From contig JARWIR010000031.1 in assembly GCA_029959085.1 (NCBI GenBank), forward strand, positions 3,162,001-3,226,000: 64,000 nucleotides of DNA. Direction: 5' to 3'. The notes below the pieces were generated by a model. It was given only the letters and a program-made list of their open reading frames with translations. It did no database searches and was not told where the DNA came from. Position numbers and translations under genes: made by a program. Positions 11,071 to 23,476 of this stretch are shown here, one piece after another. The stretch is from Nemophila menziesii. Lineage: Eukaryota > Streptophyta > Magnoliopsida > Boraginales > Hydrophyllaceae. Position 1 is the first letter of the stretch; each line of letters starts with the position of its first letter.

Positions 11071-12559
11071 TGGTGTCGACTAGGGTGTGATAAAAATATG
11101 ATATGAATAAGTACAAAAATAGACACCCTAGCCTAGCTCAGTACTGCAAGTATTACATGACGTATGCAAGTTTTAATGATAAGAGAGTTCGTTCTACGAA
11201 AGTTATAAAAGCTAGAAGAAATAATACGCAAGAAATAAACGACAATAGAATTTTTATTTGATTTTTGAATATGAAAATTAAACTAATAAAGTAAAGAAAG
11301 AAAATTAAGTACGAAGAGAAGATTGCATGAGAGTTTAGCTCGAGAAACTAGCAAGTAATCCCCGCTAGCCTTGTTTATTCTAAACATGTAAGGGTGAACT
11401 ATGTAGAATTGCAATAACAAGGATTCTAAATTCCTCCCTATCCCCAGAGAGCGAACTAGGGAGGCTACCTCAGAATCACGAGGGCACTTAAGTAAGATGT
11501 TCCTGCGCCATTAGGGTCCTAAGTAAGTCTGACCTACTAATGATGATTGGTGATTAAATTAAACCCTAATGATTATCTAGTTAGGCTAATCTTGTAAGGA
11601 TTATTTCATACACTAGATGTTTATGTGGTGTTTCAATAATTAGACACCCCTTTTGGGTGACCATCTAACTACTATTAATGTAATCCTATACGTTGCGCAC
11701 TGCAAGGAAAACAGACAATAAATCAAAGCACATAAAGCAGAGAATAAAACATGAATTCAATTCAAATACGATGGTATCCCAAATTATATAGATGTAAAAC
11801 AAGAACTAGGGCTCATACTAAAGAAAGAAGAGAAAACAATTACGAATTTGAAGACTTGTGAAGACATGATATGGTGTTCAGCTCCTTCGAGACTTTTCTT
11901 CTCTTGTTGTAAGCTTCCTCTTGGCTTAAGGATTCGCCAAGGATGTCCTTCTTCTGATTAAAGGGTGTATTTATAGGGTATAGGAAGACCTAATTCGTTT
12001 TCTTGGAGTGGAAGAAAAGTAATTTGGACTCCTAGCCCAACTCAAATTCGCAACCCTAAAATATTGAAAAGGTAATAATCTGCCGCTGTTTTGTTTTGAC
12101 CATAACTTCTTCGTTTCAACTCCGATTGACGCATTCCATATGTCGAAGCTGGTCATCTCGGAAAGATCTATAACTTTGATTCAGACCATTCTTCCAAATT
12201 TTTAGACAAGCATGAGTTATGATCACTTTTATATTCGTGGCTGCTGGAATTCACATTTATTTGGCAACTTTATCTTTTCCTTTTTCATATTTCTTTCCTT
12301 TATCTCCAATTTCCATGTTTATCTTCTTTCCCTTATCTTTTATAATTGACTTGGCATATAATTAATTACCATATATCTTTAAAGCTTCACAATTAACAAA
12401 CAATTAAACCCAATATGCTCTAAAAATAATAAATCATCAAATCAAGACAAGAAATAGGAAAGTGTACTAAATCATGTAAAGCTCAACCTATATCCTAATA
12501 AATACACCTAAAATGATGTCTCCAACTAATATTAAATCATCACAAATAGGGAGACATGA
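11071..12559 (-). repeat. 3' LTR of element A
   Basis: The plus strand begins tggtgtcgac and ends gggagacatga; the expected terminal base triplet is tca, so one base has mutated. A minus-strand TATA box (tataaata) is at 11968-11975. Compared with the 5' copy it lacks a segment near 11195-11215. Confidence 0.85.
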
Positions 12560-14108
12560 AGACCCCCAACACAAAGTTGTATCGTCCCGATACAATAAAA
12601 ATAAAGAACAGTAGGGTAGTCAAGTAATAAACAGAGAAGAAGAAGTAGGAATAGCATAAGAATAGAACACAATAAATGAGCCTAGAGCATAATATCTAAA
12701 AAGTATCATGCAGTAATGCTAAAGAAATAATGCACACGTATGCTTTATATACACATAATCAACAATCCATAAATTCAAGTTTAGATCAATTTCGCAATGC
12801 CAGAAGGAGAGGTCTCACTCAGTTCATGTTAATGGCTATAGGTTGTTCATAGGTCCTAATATAGCATCCAATGGTCCACTTACCTACAACCTAATAGCTC
12901 AATTGTTTCTCCACCAGGTAGCTAGAAATCCTAAGGTCTTTATGGTTATAACGTGGCTTTGGAACGGTGTGGTATATTTGGATAATAAAAAGTGAGCTTT
13001 TGGCTCTCTCCTCACATTCTATCAACGAAACGCCCTAGAGCTTGAGTTTTTCACTCGAATATGTTCTTACTCAACCCAATTTTAATGCTTTAATGTGCAT
13101 CCCGAATAACCCAAAATAAAACATTTTCGTGATGATATACACATTCTACTTTGCCGGTCCAAATATTATTCAATCTTTTCATATCAATTTTTTTTTCTTT
13201 TGTATAGGTATGACTCCTTTTTTTGATGTTGAGATATCACACTATTTTTTCTCATATATTTTCTTCTTTTCGATTCATGCTTTTCATCTTTTTTTTTTTA
13301 TTTACTATTACCCCGGCAAAGGGTTTCAATAATAACTTTTTCATCATCAATAATATCACAATTACAATTTCCCAAACCCAATGTTCCCTAATGATGAAAC
13401 CCACCACCCCAAACTCAAGCTCTAAAAACGACTTGTCTCAGGTTTTGCGATTCGAGTGCGGGTCATATGGATAAGTCCTAAAAACTAAGGGGTATGGCTT
13501 ATAATGTGGTTAAATAAAAGGCTTTAGAAAGGCTCATAGGGGCTAAGACGGATAAATAATAATAATAATCAAATAAAAGGGTGAGAAAGCTAAAAAGGCT
13601 TCAAGTGGGTTCAATATGAAAGAACTGCCTTATTCACTTTTCTAACTACCGAATTTTGTTACTTTTTCACTACTAGTTTATAGACAAGCAAATTTTCAAC
13701 TAATTTCAAACCTCACGTTCTACACACCAAATAACTCTCCCTAAGTTTCAACATGACTTCTTAGCATTGCTCATTAACTTTTCTATCTTTTATTTCCTAT
13801 TTTCATACATGCATACTAAACATATTTGTGACACCTTTCAAAAACGTACTACCTACTATCATTGACCTAATTAAATCATGCTCAATAGGTACATTCAACA
13901 TATTCTATGCCAATTCAAACCTAGAAATTTTAAAGTTTAAATTTTATGCAAAAACAAAAAGGAAGATGAGGACAACGAATCCCCACCCCCAACTCAAAAG
14001 TGAGTCGTGTCCCCACGACTCGAAAAATACTCAATAAAGAAATAAAATTTAAAATTAAACTAAACTAAACTACCTAATGCATACAAGAAATTAAGAAGCA
14101 GAATTAGA
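12560..14108 (-). other. Conserved 3' untranslated region of element A, with polypurine tract
   Basis: The plus strand starts agacccccaacacaaag, which on the minus strand is the polypurine tract directly before the 3' LTR. The ~1.5-kb region holds blocks that recur in elements B1, C, D and B2: tcgtcccgatacaata, gtgagcttttggctctctcc, actttgccggtcc, attaccccggcaaagggt, accaccccaaactcaagc and gattcgagtgcgggtcat. No protein is evident. Its preservation across four LTR families suggests a cis function such as RNA export, packaging or plus-strand priming. Confidence 0.75.
14002..14021 (-). promoter_or_regulatory. Conserved stem-loop after the last ORF (element A copy)
   Basis: gagtcgtgtccccacgactc is a perfect 8-bp stem with a 4-base loop (GGGA in transcript sense). 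Counterparts are at 21436-21455, 26549-26568 and 57432-57451. Confidence 0.7.
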
Positions 14109-15570
14109 TCAGGGTACCAGGCCATAAAGATCTAGCATGTCAAGGAACTTCTTGAATTCTTTTTCATTGTCCTTCTTCTTGACACGTGATGGGTATGGTG
14201 GAGGAGGGTGTGTATTAGTTTCCACTGAGCTTTTCTTCTTTTCCGGTGTCTTTTCTGGGACACTCTTTGGTTCAATTACCTCTTCGACCTTATCTTCTAT
14301 TGTGTCTTCAACCACTTTCTTAGGAATAGAGGTTGATTCTGGTTTTACTCTAGGTGGAGGTAATTGTTTTCCACTGCGTAATTCAACTGCATGACAAGCA
14401 TCATCTGTAGGAGCTATAGTATCACTTGGAAGTTTCCCTTTTGGCCTGTTTTGAAGTGTACTCGCCATTTGTGATAGTGTATACTCAAGATTCAATTTTC
14501 GAAGGTTGTTTTTGTTTAGCTTGTTGCATTGAATGTTGAGGTGGTTCTTGATACGCTTCTTCATAAATTGGCGCTTCTTCATAGATAGGTTGTTGTTGAT
14601 ATTATGATTGCGGTCAAGTTTGATAATATGTCTCTTAATTTCCGACCCAATTTTGATTCTGTGGGGACTGATAATTAGCGTAATTTCCTTGAGGATGTTA
14701 ATAACCATTCGGATAATGGTTTCTTTGATGAGATACGAAGGAAATCGAAGCTGGATTATTCATACACTTCTCCCACGAATGATTCCTTGCTCCACAACCA
14801 GGACATGAAGGTAAAGTATGTACTAGATTTACCTGAGATATTGTTCGTGCTTGTTCTCGTATTTCCTTGAGTTGTTGGTTTAATTTTTCGAGTCTCAGAG
14901 CTTCTGAGGCTTCTTCTTGTTTTTGTGATTCACTCGGCCAACTTCTCTCGGTCTCGATAAATTTCTCCATAATAGTTCCGGCTTCTGTAGGATCTAATAA
15001 TACGAAAACTTTATCTCCTAATAAATCTGCTCTTGCCTTGGAGTCGTTATTGAGTCCTCCATAGAACATGGTTAATGAATATTCTGGCGATGATACATGG
15101 AATGGACATCTCGCCTTCTTCTCGTTAAAACGTAGCCATGCTTCACCAACACTTTCTCCTTCTTCTTGCATAAATTGTTCCAGCTCCAACATGTCTTTTA
15201 AATGTCTACTGAATGGATAGAATCGGTCTAGGAATTTGGATTGAAGCTTGTCCCAATCTGAAATAACATCGGGGCGTTGGGAATCATACCAATCGCTTGC
15301 ACCTCCGGTCAAAAAGAACTGGAACATAACATAAATCATCTGCTCCTTTGTAACGCCTTTAATGATATAAGCGTCACAGATCTGCATGAATTTCTGAACA
15401 TACCGGACCAGATCTTGTTGTGCAGCACCGCTAAATTGTCCATGACTCGCAAATTGCGCTATCATGCCTGGACCTGGTCTAAATTTAGCGGCTTGGATTT
15501 CTGGAGTGCGGATTCCTCGTTGTTGCACTCTGAATGAGATGGGAAGATCAAGTCTCCTCGGGCATTCCAT
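14109..15570 (-). pseudogene. Element A gag-like polyprotein, frameshifted and joined to the ORF3 tail
   Basis: The first part (14698-15570, 290 codons) is an Athila-type Gag: FRPGPGMIAQF, YVQKFMQICDAYIIKGVTKEQ, FFLTGGASDWYDSQ, FLDRFYPFSRHLKDM, GESVGEAWLRF, FYGGLNNDSKARADLL and ERSWPSES, then a knuckle CPGCGARNHSWEKC. A frameshift near 14700 moves the frame. The second part (to 14109) has the Gag linker ALPSD-like KLPSDT and VELRSGKQLPPP, then an acidic, proline-rich stretch and FKKFLDMLDLYGLVP. Its last codons match the end of the ORF3 remnant in element C1 (DLHGQVP), so the pol-to-ORF3 deletion appears to have fused Gag to the ORF3 terminus. Gag would form the virus-like particle in the cytoplasm. 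Confidence 0.85.
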
Positions 15571-15653
15571 CTGTAAATCTGTAAAACAAAACTAAAACCA
15601 AAAAACGTAAATTAGAGATAACTGAAATAAAAGCACAAGGACTAACAATGTAT

Positions 15654-15671
15654 TCCCCGGCAGCGGCGCCA
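15654..15671 (-). promoter_or_regulatory. Primer-binding site (tRNA-Asp), element A
   Basis: The plus strand reads tccccggcagcggcgcca, which equals the 3' end of tRNA-Asp including CCA, so the element strand is complementary to it. It lies 6 bp from the LTR edge. Confidence 0.85.
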
Positions 15672-15677
15672 AAAATT

Positions 15678-17211
15678 TGGTGCCGACTAGGGTGTGATAA
15701 AAATATGATATTATTAAGTGCAAAAATAGACACCCTAGCCTAGCACAGTACTGCAAGTTACAGGACGTATGCAAGTTTAAATGATAAGAGAGTTCATTCC
15801 TCAGAGACTACGAAAGTTAGAGAGAACTTATGCAAATTATCAAGTGCAAATATAAAAGCTAAAGAAATAATACGCAAGAAATAAACGACAATAGAATTTT
15901 TATTTGGTTTTTGAATATCAAAATTAAACTAATAAATTAATGACAGAAAATTAAATACGAAGCGAAGATAGTATGAGAGTTTAGCTCGAGAAACTAGCAA
16001 GTAATCTCCGCTAGCCTTGTTTATTCTAAACATGTAAGGGTGAACTATGTAGAATTGCAATAACCAGGATTCTAAATTCCTCCCTATCCCCGGAGAGCGA
16101 ACTAGGGCGGCTACCTCACAATCACGAGGGGACTTAAGTAGGATGTTCCTACGCCACTAGGGTCCTATGTAAGACTGACCTACTAATGATGACTGGTGAT
16201 TAAATTAAACCCTAATGATTATCTAGTTAGGCTAATCTTGTCAGTATTATTCCGTACACTAGATGTTTATTTGGTGTTTCAATAATTAGAAACCCCTTGT
16301 GGGTGACCATCTAACTACTATTAAGGTAATTCTATATGTTGCGCACCGCAAGGAAAACAGACAATAAATCAAAGCACATAAATCAGCGAATAAAACATGA
16401 ATTCAATTTAAATACGATGGTATCCCAAATTAGATAGATGTAAAACAAGGACTAGGGTTCATACATATATGCTAAATCTCAAGCTAAAAGTAAATTAGTT
16501 CATACTTAACAAAGAAGAGAAAACAATTACAAATTTGAAGGCTTGTGAATACATGATATGGTGTTTAGCTCCTTCCAGACTTCCTTTCTCTTATTTTAAG
16601 CTTCCTCTTGGCTTAAGAATTCACCAAGGATGTGTTTCTTCTGATTAAAGGGTGTATTTATAGGGTATAGGAGGACCTAATTAGTTTTCTTGGAGTGTAA
16701 GACTAGTAACTTGGATTTCTAGCCCAACTCAAATTCGTAACCCTAAAATATAGAAAAGGTAATAATCTGTCGTTGTTTTGTTTTGGCCATAACTTCTTCG
16801 TTCAACTCCGATTGACACGTTCCATATGTCGAAACTGATTGTCTCGGAAAGCTCTATAACTTTTATTCAGACCATTCTTCCAAATTCCTAGATAATCTTG
16901 AGTTATGATCACTTTTATGTTTATAGCTGCTGGAATTCATATATCTTTCCTTTATCTCCAATTTCCATGTTTATCTTCATTCCCTTATTTTTTAGAATTG
17001 ACTTGGTATCTAATTAATTACCATATATATTTAAAGCTTCATAATTAACAAATAATTAAACCCAATATGCTCTAAAAATAATAAATCATCAAATCAAGAC
17101 AAGAAATAGGAAAGTGTACTAAATTATGTAAAGATCGACCTATATCCTAATAAATACACCTAAAATGATGTCTCCAACTAAGATTAAATTATCACAAATA
17201 GGGAGGCATCA
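15678..17211 (-). repeat. 5' LTR of element A
   Basis: The plus strand begins tggtgccgac and ends gggaggcatca. The minus-strand TATA box tataaata is at 16655-16662. It is 1534 bp against 1489 bp for its partner. Confidence 0.85.
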
Positions 17212-17216
17212 GTACA

Positions 17217-17740
17217 AGACACCTAAAATGAGAGTCAGGGCCAGGGAAGCAATTCTCTTGGCCTCGAAATCTGAAAAGGAAAGGCTCGATAAGCAGTGGA
17301 GATGGAAGATCGAAGTACGAGAAAATTGATCACGAAGAGTTTAACCTGATAGGAAGGAGAATCTATGATTTGCAAATGTTTATTGAGGTCATGTATACTA
17401 GCTTCAGTAAGGATAAGTATCAAATGATGGGGAATGATAACATGCTTTCTAATGGAATCTATGAGACTGAGTTTTGGAACTTGGACCAGGGTGTAGTATT
17501 GTAATTGCAAGAACTGTGTCAGTCATTTCGGAGACGATGAGAATAGCGACAATAGTACAGATGATAACGCAAGTACCTGTATCTTCCCATGAAGAAAATT
17601 GATCTGTCAAAAAGTCTGAAGGACAGCGGCTAGTCCTCCAAGGTGGTCGGTTTCTATGGATAGCTTGCTGGTGTGGTATAGTTAGGGTGCGAGAGACCTG
17701 ATGACTAGGAAAAATTCCTATATTTTTTTCCAATCAGAAA
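17217..17740 (+). pseudogene. Possible continuation of the interrupted LINE
   Basis: Immediately right of element A the plus strand reads a basic, charged stretch (MRVRAREAILLASKSEKERL) with stops soon after. It may be the end of the LINE ORF1 split by element A. No domain is recognised and the assignment is positional. Confidence 0.35.
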
Positions 17741-17988
17741 TTAAAACGCCAAAAATTGACACACCCCGCCTTATGAAATAAATATATAAATTATTAAAAA
17801 TATCATACGACAAAAATAAATACTTAGCAATCATCCACAGCTATACTGCAAAACAAGGCTTATTAACTCAACAATTAAACATTCTTTTTTTCAAAATCCA
17901 TCTTTTTTTCTTGCCACATACAATTTGAGTCATGATTTCTAAGAATTTAAAATATGGAATTGATTTGAGTCGTAGCACTGATACCAAT
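17741..17988. other. AT-rich non-coding DNA with a tRNA-Met-type primer site at its end
   Basis: Plus strand 17979-17987 reads tgataccaa, the complement of the initiator tRNA-Met primer site (ttggtatca on the minus strand). It abuts a TGA...TCA LTR-like segment. The rest looks like untranslated element sequence. Confidence 0.35.
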
Positions 17989-18141
17989 TGATGGAGTCGA
18001 ATTGGGGATATTAGGCAATATAAACAAAAATTTGTTACGGATAGACGATCAAACCTACCATATAATTATTGGGTTTATCATATTGGGTCTAAAATCATAA
18101 TCATATTAGGTAAAATTATACCCTAAATAAATATTATATTC
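17989..18141 (-). repeat. Small LTR-like remnant
   Basis: It begins tgatggagtcg and ends attatattca (TG...CA). It is placed as an LTR only because a tRNA-Met-type primer site lies next to it. The length of about 150 bp is in the TRIM/small LTR range. No partner copy was seen. Confidence 0.35.
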
Positions 18142-18189
18142 ATCGAACACCTCTTCATTTAATGTCTTTTCAGTAACGGTGTTTAGGAG

Positions 18190-18395
18190 GACTCATTTTT
18201 TCAAGTCAAGATTGATCAGGATGTTGATGTTTTCTTCCAAGAATGGATTCTTCAAAAAATCAACAACTACACCACCAATGGGTTGGACAAAAAGGTTATC
18301 ACTGCGTATATCTTGTGCATAGTTTGAAATATATGGTAAGCTAGGATGAGAGGTCTCTTTCAGAACAATAATTGGTCTATTCTAGAGATTGTCAT
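18190..18395 (+). pseudogene. LINE ORF2 C-terminal region, left part (split by B1)
   Basis: Read in pieces, the plus strand shows a stretch ending like the segment between RT and RNase H of plant LINEs (ILCIVxNIWxAR, LFQNNNWSILEIVI), with stops where tryptophan or lysine codons would be expected. It stops at the GTCAT target duplication (18391-18395) and continues at 49926 on the other side of element B1. Confidence 0.6.
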
Positions 18396-19948
18396 TGGTG
18401 TCGCCTAGGGTGTGATAAAAATATGATAAATTAAGGTCAAGAAAACTACGCACTCTCACCCTAGACAGGCATAGTATTGCAAGTATTACAGGGCGTATGC
18501 AAGTTTTAGTTGATAAGTTGAGTTCGTTCTCAGGGACTTAAGTGTGTTAATCACGTGGGTAGGAATAACGAGTAAAAGTAATTAATTAAAATACAGAAAA
18601 TAAAAACAAATAGATTTCGAGATTCTAAATAAAAACTAATTAAAACTAGGAAGATAAAGACAATAAAATAAATAACTAATAATATGAGATGAGAGATATA
18701 GCTTAGGTTTTGCTAGTATGCACTAATCCTTCTAATTCTATCTATAGATCTAGTTAATAAGGGAGAATATTAGCTCTTGGTATACTTAGTCAGGATTCTA
18801 AATTCCCATACCTTAGACCTTGAGAGCGACTAAGGGGGCTACGGCACAACCAAGACGTGGTTACACTCTTAGAGTTATCAAGCGCTACCAAGGCTCTAAG
18901 CAAACGCAACAATCAATTGGTGATATGGTGATTAAAACAAACCCTAATGACTATCTAGTTAGAATCATGTTTTGTCAAAACTAATATCGACACTAGACGT
19001 TATGTGGTGGTTCAATAGTTAAACACCCAGCTAAGGTGATCATCTAACTACTATTAAGGTAATCCTAAACTCGTGCACTAGCTAGGAGAACATACATTAA
19101 ATCAAAACACATAATCAAATATAAAGGTAAGTAGCTAATATCAAATTAAAACATATAATTCCCAAAGAAACTTAGATAGAAGAATTAGAATTCATAGTTT
19201 ATACATGATGCAAAACCCAAGCTATGGGAGGTTTAGTTCATACCTGATGGAAATAAACTAAAAGAAATTACAAAAGACCTCATCTTGCTCTCTACAATAA
19301 ACTGGAAGAATAAAATCTTAAGAACTAATTACTATGAGGCAAGGATGATTTACAAGTGATATAAGGGTGTATTTATAGGTGTTTAGAAGACCTAATTCGT
19401 TTTCTTGAGGAAGAGATAAAGTATTGGACTCCTAGCCCAACTCAAATTCGTATGGAAATAAAGTTAAAAACACTGCTGGACCGTTTTGAGCATATCTTCT
19501 TCGTTATTGGTCGGTTTTTGCTCCATAGGATACCAAAAGAATCCTCACAGAATTATCTACGTCCCTATGAGAGAAAATTACCAAAATCGGCCTATTTCTT
19601 GGGGTATTCAATACTTCTTTAGGCGTGTGCTGCAGAATTCAGATTTAGGCAGCTTTTCCTTTTCCATCGTTTTAGCTTTTGTTTCCTTATCTCCAATTTC
19701 CATGCTAATCTCGTTCCATAAGTTGTAGTCTTTGACTTGGACTCTAATTGATCTCCATAATTATCTTTAAAGCTTCACACTAAAATAAACAATTAAACCC
19801 AATATGCTCTAAAAATATTATTTCACTAAATCAAGACTCAAAATAGGAAAGTGCCCTAATACTCAAGAAAATCGGTATTTATGACTTCTAAATCACTAAA
19901 AATGATGTCTCATCTTAACATAAATCTATCACAAATGAGGAGACATCA
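18396..19948 (-). repeat. 3' LTR of B1
   Basis: The plus strand begins tggtgtcgcc and ends ggagacatca. The TATA box (minus strand) is at 19370-19377, in the context gggtgtatttatagg shared by all four families. Confidence 0.92.
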
Positions 19949-21551
19949 AGACCCCCAACTCAAAGTTGTATCGTCCCGATACAATAAAGATAAAAACAAA
20001 GGGAAGTCTATAAATACACACTTATAAAATTCTCAATACAATCAGAAGAACATAGCAGAATATATAGAATAAACCTAAAGAACATAACTCAGAAAATTTC
20101 ATGCAATAATATTCATAAACTACATACCTGTACACTTCTCATATCCACAGTCAACACGGCTTGAATTCAAGATCAGATTAGTTTCGCAATGTAAGAAGGA
20201 TTGGGATTTTACTCAGTTCCCCAAGAGAGCTATAGATTGTTCATCAAACATAACTAGTATTTCATGATCCACTCAACTACTCTCTAATGGTTTAATCACT
20301 TCTCCATTACATAGCAAAGAATCAAAAGGTCTTTAAGGTTGTAATTTAGGCATATGGACGGTATGATAGTATATCTGGATAATTTGGAGTGAGCTTTTGA
20401 CTCTCTCCTCACTAGCCATCAACGAATCGCCCTAGAGCTTGAGTTACACTCGTAAAACGTTTCTCACTCAACCCAATGAATTCCTTGATGCACAATTTTG
20501 CATCCCCAATAACCCAATTAAAGCATAAGATGTTCACATAAAAATTCCACTTTGCCGGTTCGAATATATATATTTTCTTTCTTTTCAAATCAATTTCTTT
20601 TCTATAGCTATGACTCTCTTTTTAATGTTGAGACATCACGCTAATTTTCTCATATATGTATTTTTTCTTTTAATGCCCTTGTTGGCAAAATTAGCTCGTA
20701 GCTTCTTTTTCATTCACTATTACCCCGGCAAAGGGTTACAATAAAAATCTGTGAATCCTCATCAATATAAAGCACAAAGCACAATTAATAAGCTCAAAGA
20801 TCCCATCCCAATAAAAATTCCCATAATGGTGGACCCACCACCCCAAACTCAAGCTCTAAAACAACTGTCTATGCATCGCGATTCGAGTGTGGGTCATATG
20901 GAAAAGTCCTAAAATCTAAAGGATATGGCTTATAACGTGTTTCAATAAAAAGCTTTAGAAAGGCTAGAAGGGGCTGAGAAGGATATAGCATATAAAATCA
21001 AAATCACAAGGTGAGAAGGTATAAAAAGGCTTCAAAGGCTTCAAATATGAAAGAACCACCTTAATCACTTTCTACACTATGTAATTTCGTTATTTTCTTA
21101 CCTTTAGCACTTTCATCAAATGGTTTGTCAACTAGCTCTGATCTCACGGCCTACACACTTCTCAAGGTTCCCTGAGATCGAATATACTTTCTATCGCATT
21201 GCTCACTAATCTTTTCTTTACTATCAACGTGTGTTTTCCTGCAGATACTCAAAGCATACAAATAAAATAGCTCATAAACATACTACTTACTATCATTAAT
21301 TCACTGAGTTTATGCTTTCAGGCCATTAAACACACTCTACATCTAATTCCCATGTATAAAAAATTTTAATTTCTACCTAAAACCAGAAAAATGGAGATGA
21401 GAGACAACGAATCCCCACACCCCCAACTCAAAAATGAGCCGTGTCCCCACGACTCGAAAAAGACTCGAAAAAGACTCGAAACAGAAATTAAAATTAGCAG
21501 ATAAACATGTTTACAGAAATGGTAAGGAAGAAAGAGAACATACTCTCGAGG
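19949..21551 (-). other. B1 conserved 3' untranslated region with PPT and stem-loop
   Basis: The polypurine tract lies against the LTR (plus strand agacccccaactcaaag, 19949-19965). PPT-like words recur at 20841-20855 and 21421-21432. The shared blocks described for element A are all present. The stem-loop at 21436-21455 (gagccgtg tccc cacgactc) has one pair that becomes U-G in transcript sense. Confidence 0.8.
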
Positions 21552-22714
21552 CTATTGCCTCGCATCATTGATATCCAAGGTAGGAATTGATGGACCTTTC
21601 GTCAATTGCTCGAGGAGTTTCATGATGTGCACTTGATTAGCGTTGATTTGTGCCACATCATTGACTAAGGAAGTTTGAGCTGCTTCGAACTTTGTTAACC
21701 GCTCCTCCATCTTCTCTTGCCAACTTTGCTCCTTTCCTTGATCCAAGCCTTATCAATATAACTCCCTTTAAACTCGAGTTTCTCTTCTTCACCCAATGTT
21801 ACATTCGCTTTTCGCACAAGACACGTGATCATAGTTGGAAATTTAACATTATAAACTGATTTAGGAGAGACCGAAAATCGCATCACCTCCTCATAGATCA
21901 ATTGTGCCACATCAACTTCTTCTCCTCTCAAAATACAATCCAACAGTAGAGCGTTCTTCATAGTCACATCCAAAGTTCGTGTGTTTCCAAAGACATTAGG
22001 ATTAAGGAAATTGTACCAAATTCTCGCATCCGATTGAAGGTATTTGTAAGGCTAAGGTGCCTTCAATTCTCCCTTATGTGATTGCACTTTCTCCTTGTCT
22101 AAAACATGCTCAAAAAGTAATTCCTCATCAAAGATTTTTCGTTTAGCAACCGCTTCTTCAAATTTGCAACAACCTTTCAATTTCTTAAACTTGAAGTGGT
22201 TTCTAATCTCATCAACTGTGAAAGGAACTAACTTTCCTCTGATCGGAACACAACCTTTACTATCTCGGCTAAAGAAGCATAAATAGAATTCCAAAACTAA
22301 CTCATGACATAATTCAGAACGTCTTACCATGAACGTAGACCAACCCAATTTCTCACCAAGCTCTAAGAATTTCTTGTATTCTCCTTCACCAACTTCTTCC
22401 TTGAATACTTTCTCGTAAGCAAAAGGTAGTTCTTTTAATTGTTTCTCTGCAGAAGCTTTCAGGGCCCTTGAAGCTTCCTCTTTATCCTTGGGTGTAGGAC
22501 CTTGTGGAATTTGTGTTTTCTCCTTTGTATGAAAGTAAAGCTTTTTACCATTACGATCACACAAAGTTATACCACCTTCTTCAACTTTATCTTTACCCTT
22601 TGAATTAGAACTAGAACCCTTGTTATTTGATATCTTCTTGATTGAATCCAATACCTTGCTCTTCTTCACCTCCCACTTGCTAGCTAATATTGTTGTTCTA
22701 TTAGTCATCCTCAA
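21552..22714 (-). pseudogene. B1 ORF3: 'putative plant transposon protein' domain ORF
   Basis: The start MRMTNRT at 22714 is shared with the C1 ORF (MTNRT). A basic, Ser/Asn/Lys-rich N-terminus is followed by the conserved core: KGCVPIRGKLVPFTVDEIRNHF near residue 170, then, beyond an in-frame TAG at 22052-22054 (a Trp codon in the B2 copy), NALLLDCILRGEEVDVAQLIYEEVM and KFPTMITCLV. A frameshift near 21720 separates the coiled-coil-like tail (AQTSLVNDVAQINANQ). The core matches the domain I know as 'putative plant transposon protein' (PF20167), found in the env position of plant Gypsy and Copia elements. Its function is unknown. No signal peptide or membrane segment is visible. Confidence 0.75.
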
Positions 22715-23119
22715 TTAACCCCCAACTCAAAGCTTTAGCAACCCTTGAAATTTGAACTTGTGAATTTTTGGTTGAACAAGCTTGATTTGGCTTAGGATAG
22801 ATGAATTGATGATGAATCTATGTGGGTAAGGTGGATTTGTAATGGGTAGGATTGGATTTAAGAAATTGTAGGATGAATTTGTGAAATTTGAGCTCTTGAT
22901 TCTTCAATTTGATGGATGTGGTGAGGACTGGTAGCTTGAATCTCTCTTGTAGTGTTGTGGAGAGAAGATTTGATGTGTTTTTCTTGATGATTGGGTAGTG
23001 GTTTGATGATTGGTGAAGGTTTTGATGAGCTTCAATGGAGTTGGGAGAGTTTTGGAGAAGAGAAAGAGGCTTAAGCTTTATGAAATTCGGATTAATGAGC
23101 ATTATACCTCTTTATAACC
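22715..23119 (-). other. B1 leader of ORF3
   Basis: Untranslated stretch before ORF3. Its first bases (22719-22736, cccccaactcaaagcttt) are another polypurine-tract-like word, placed immediately before the ORF3 start. Confidence 0.5.
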
Positions 23120-23476
23120 TTGAATCCCGTAACATTCTCTCTCCAACTGTGCGGCGCGGACCATAGCTGCGGCTAGGGGTACCCCGCGGGGTACACCGTA
23201 GCTTCTGTTGTTCAAGAAAAATTTCGCCTCGGCAATATACCCGTGGTAGCTACCCCGTGGCACGCGTTTTGGGCGTGCGGACCATGGCTGCGGACTAGGG
23301 GGTACACCGCAGGGGTGTACCGCGGCTTTTGTAGCATCCTTCGTCAAAATACCCGTGGTACCTACCCCGTGGCACGCGTTTTGGGTGTGCGGTGCAGGGG
23401 GTAGTCCACACGGGTCAATTTTTCGTCTCGGTGTAAAGCCTGAGGTACCAGCCCGTGGTACGGGTTTTTGTCTTGC
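23120..23476 (-). repeat. GC-rich palindromic minisatellite, left part (B1 spacer)
   Basis: About three degenerate units of ~110 bp. Each contains a TTCG(C/T)CTCGG-like start, acccgtggta, ccccgtggcacgcgtttt and a gcggtgtaccgc-type palindrome. It is strikingly GC-rich and CpG-rich against the AT-rich surroundings. The array is cut by the insertion of C2 at 23477; a remnant continues at 38202. Confidence 0.75.

Larger units (their letters stand above)
11071..17211 (-). mobile_element. Element A: gag-only Athila-like Ty3/Gypsy retrotransposon with both LTRs
   Basis: Two related LTRs (11071-12559 and 15678-17211) flank a primer site for tRNA-Asp, a gag-like gene and a conserved 3' region. Flanking pentamers are gtata (11066-11070) and gtaca (17212-17216), a target duplication with one mutation. 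Protease, RT, RNase H and integrase are all absent, so it could move only with enzymes in trans. It sits inside LINE-derived sequence. Length is 6.1 kb. The LTRs differ by several indels, so the insertion is old. Confidence 0.9.

Noticed and set aside
19486..19728. 80-codon frame with a near copy at 49458-49700
   Set aside because: It is LTR sequence of B1 duplicated by the element's own structure, not a gene.
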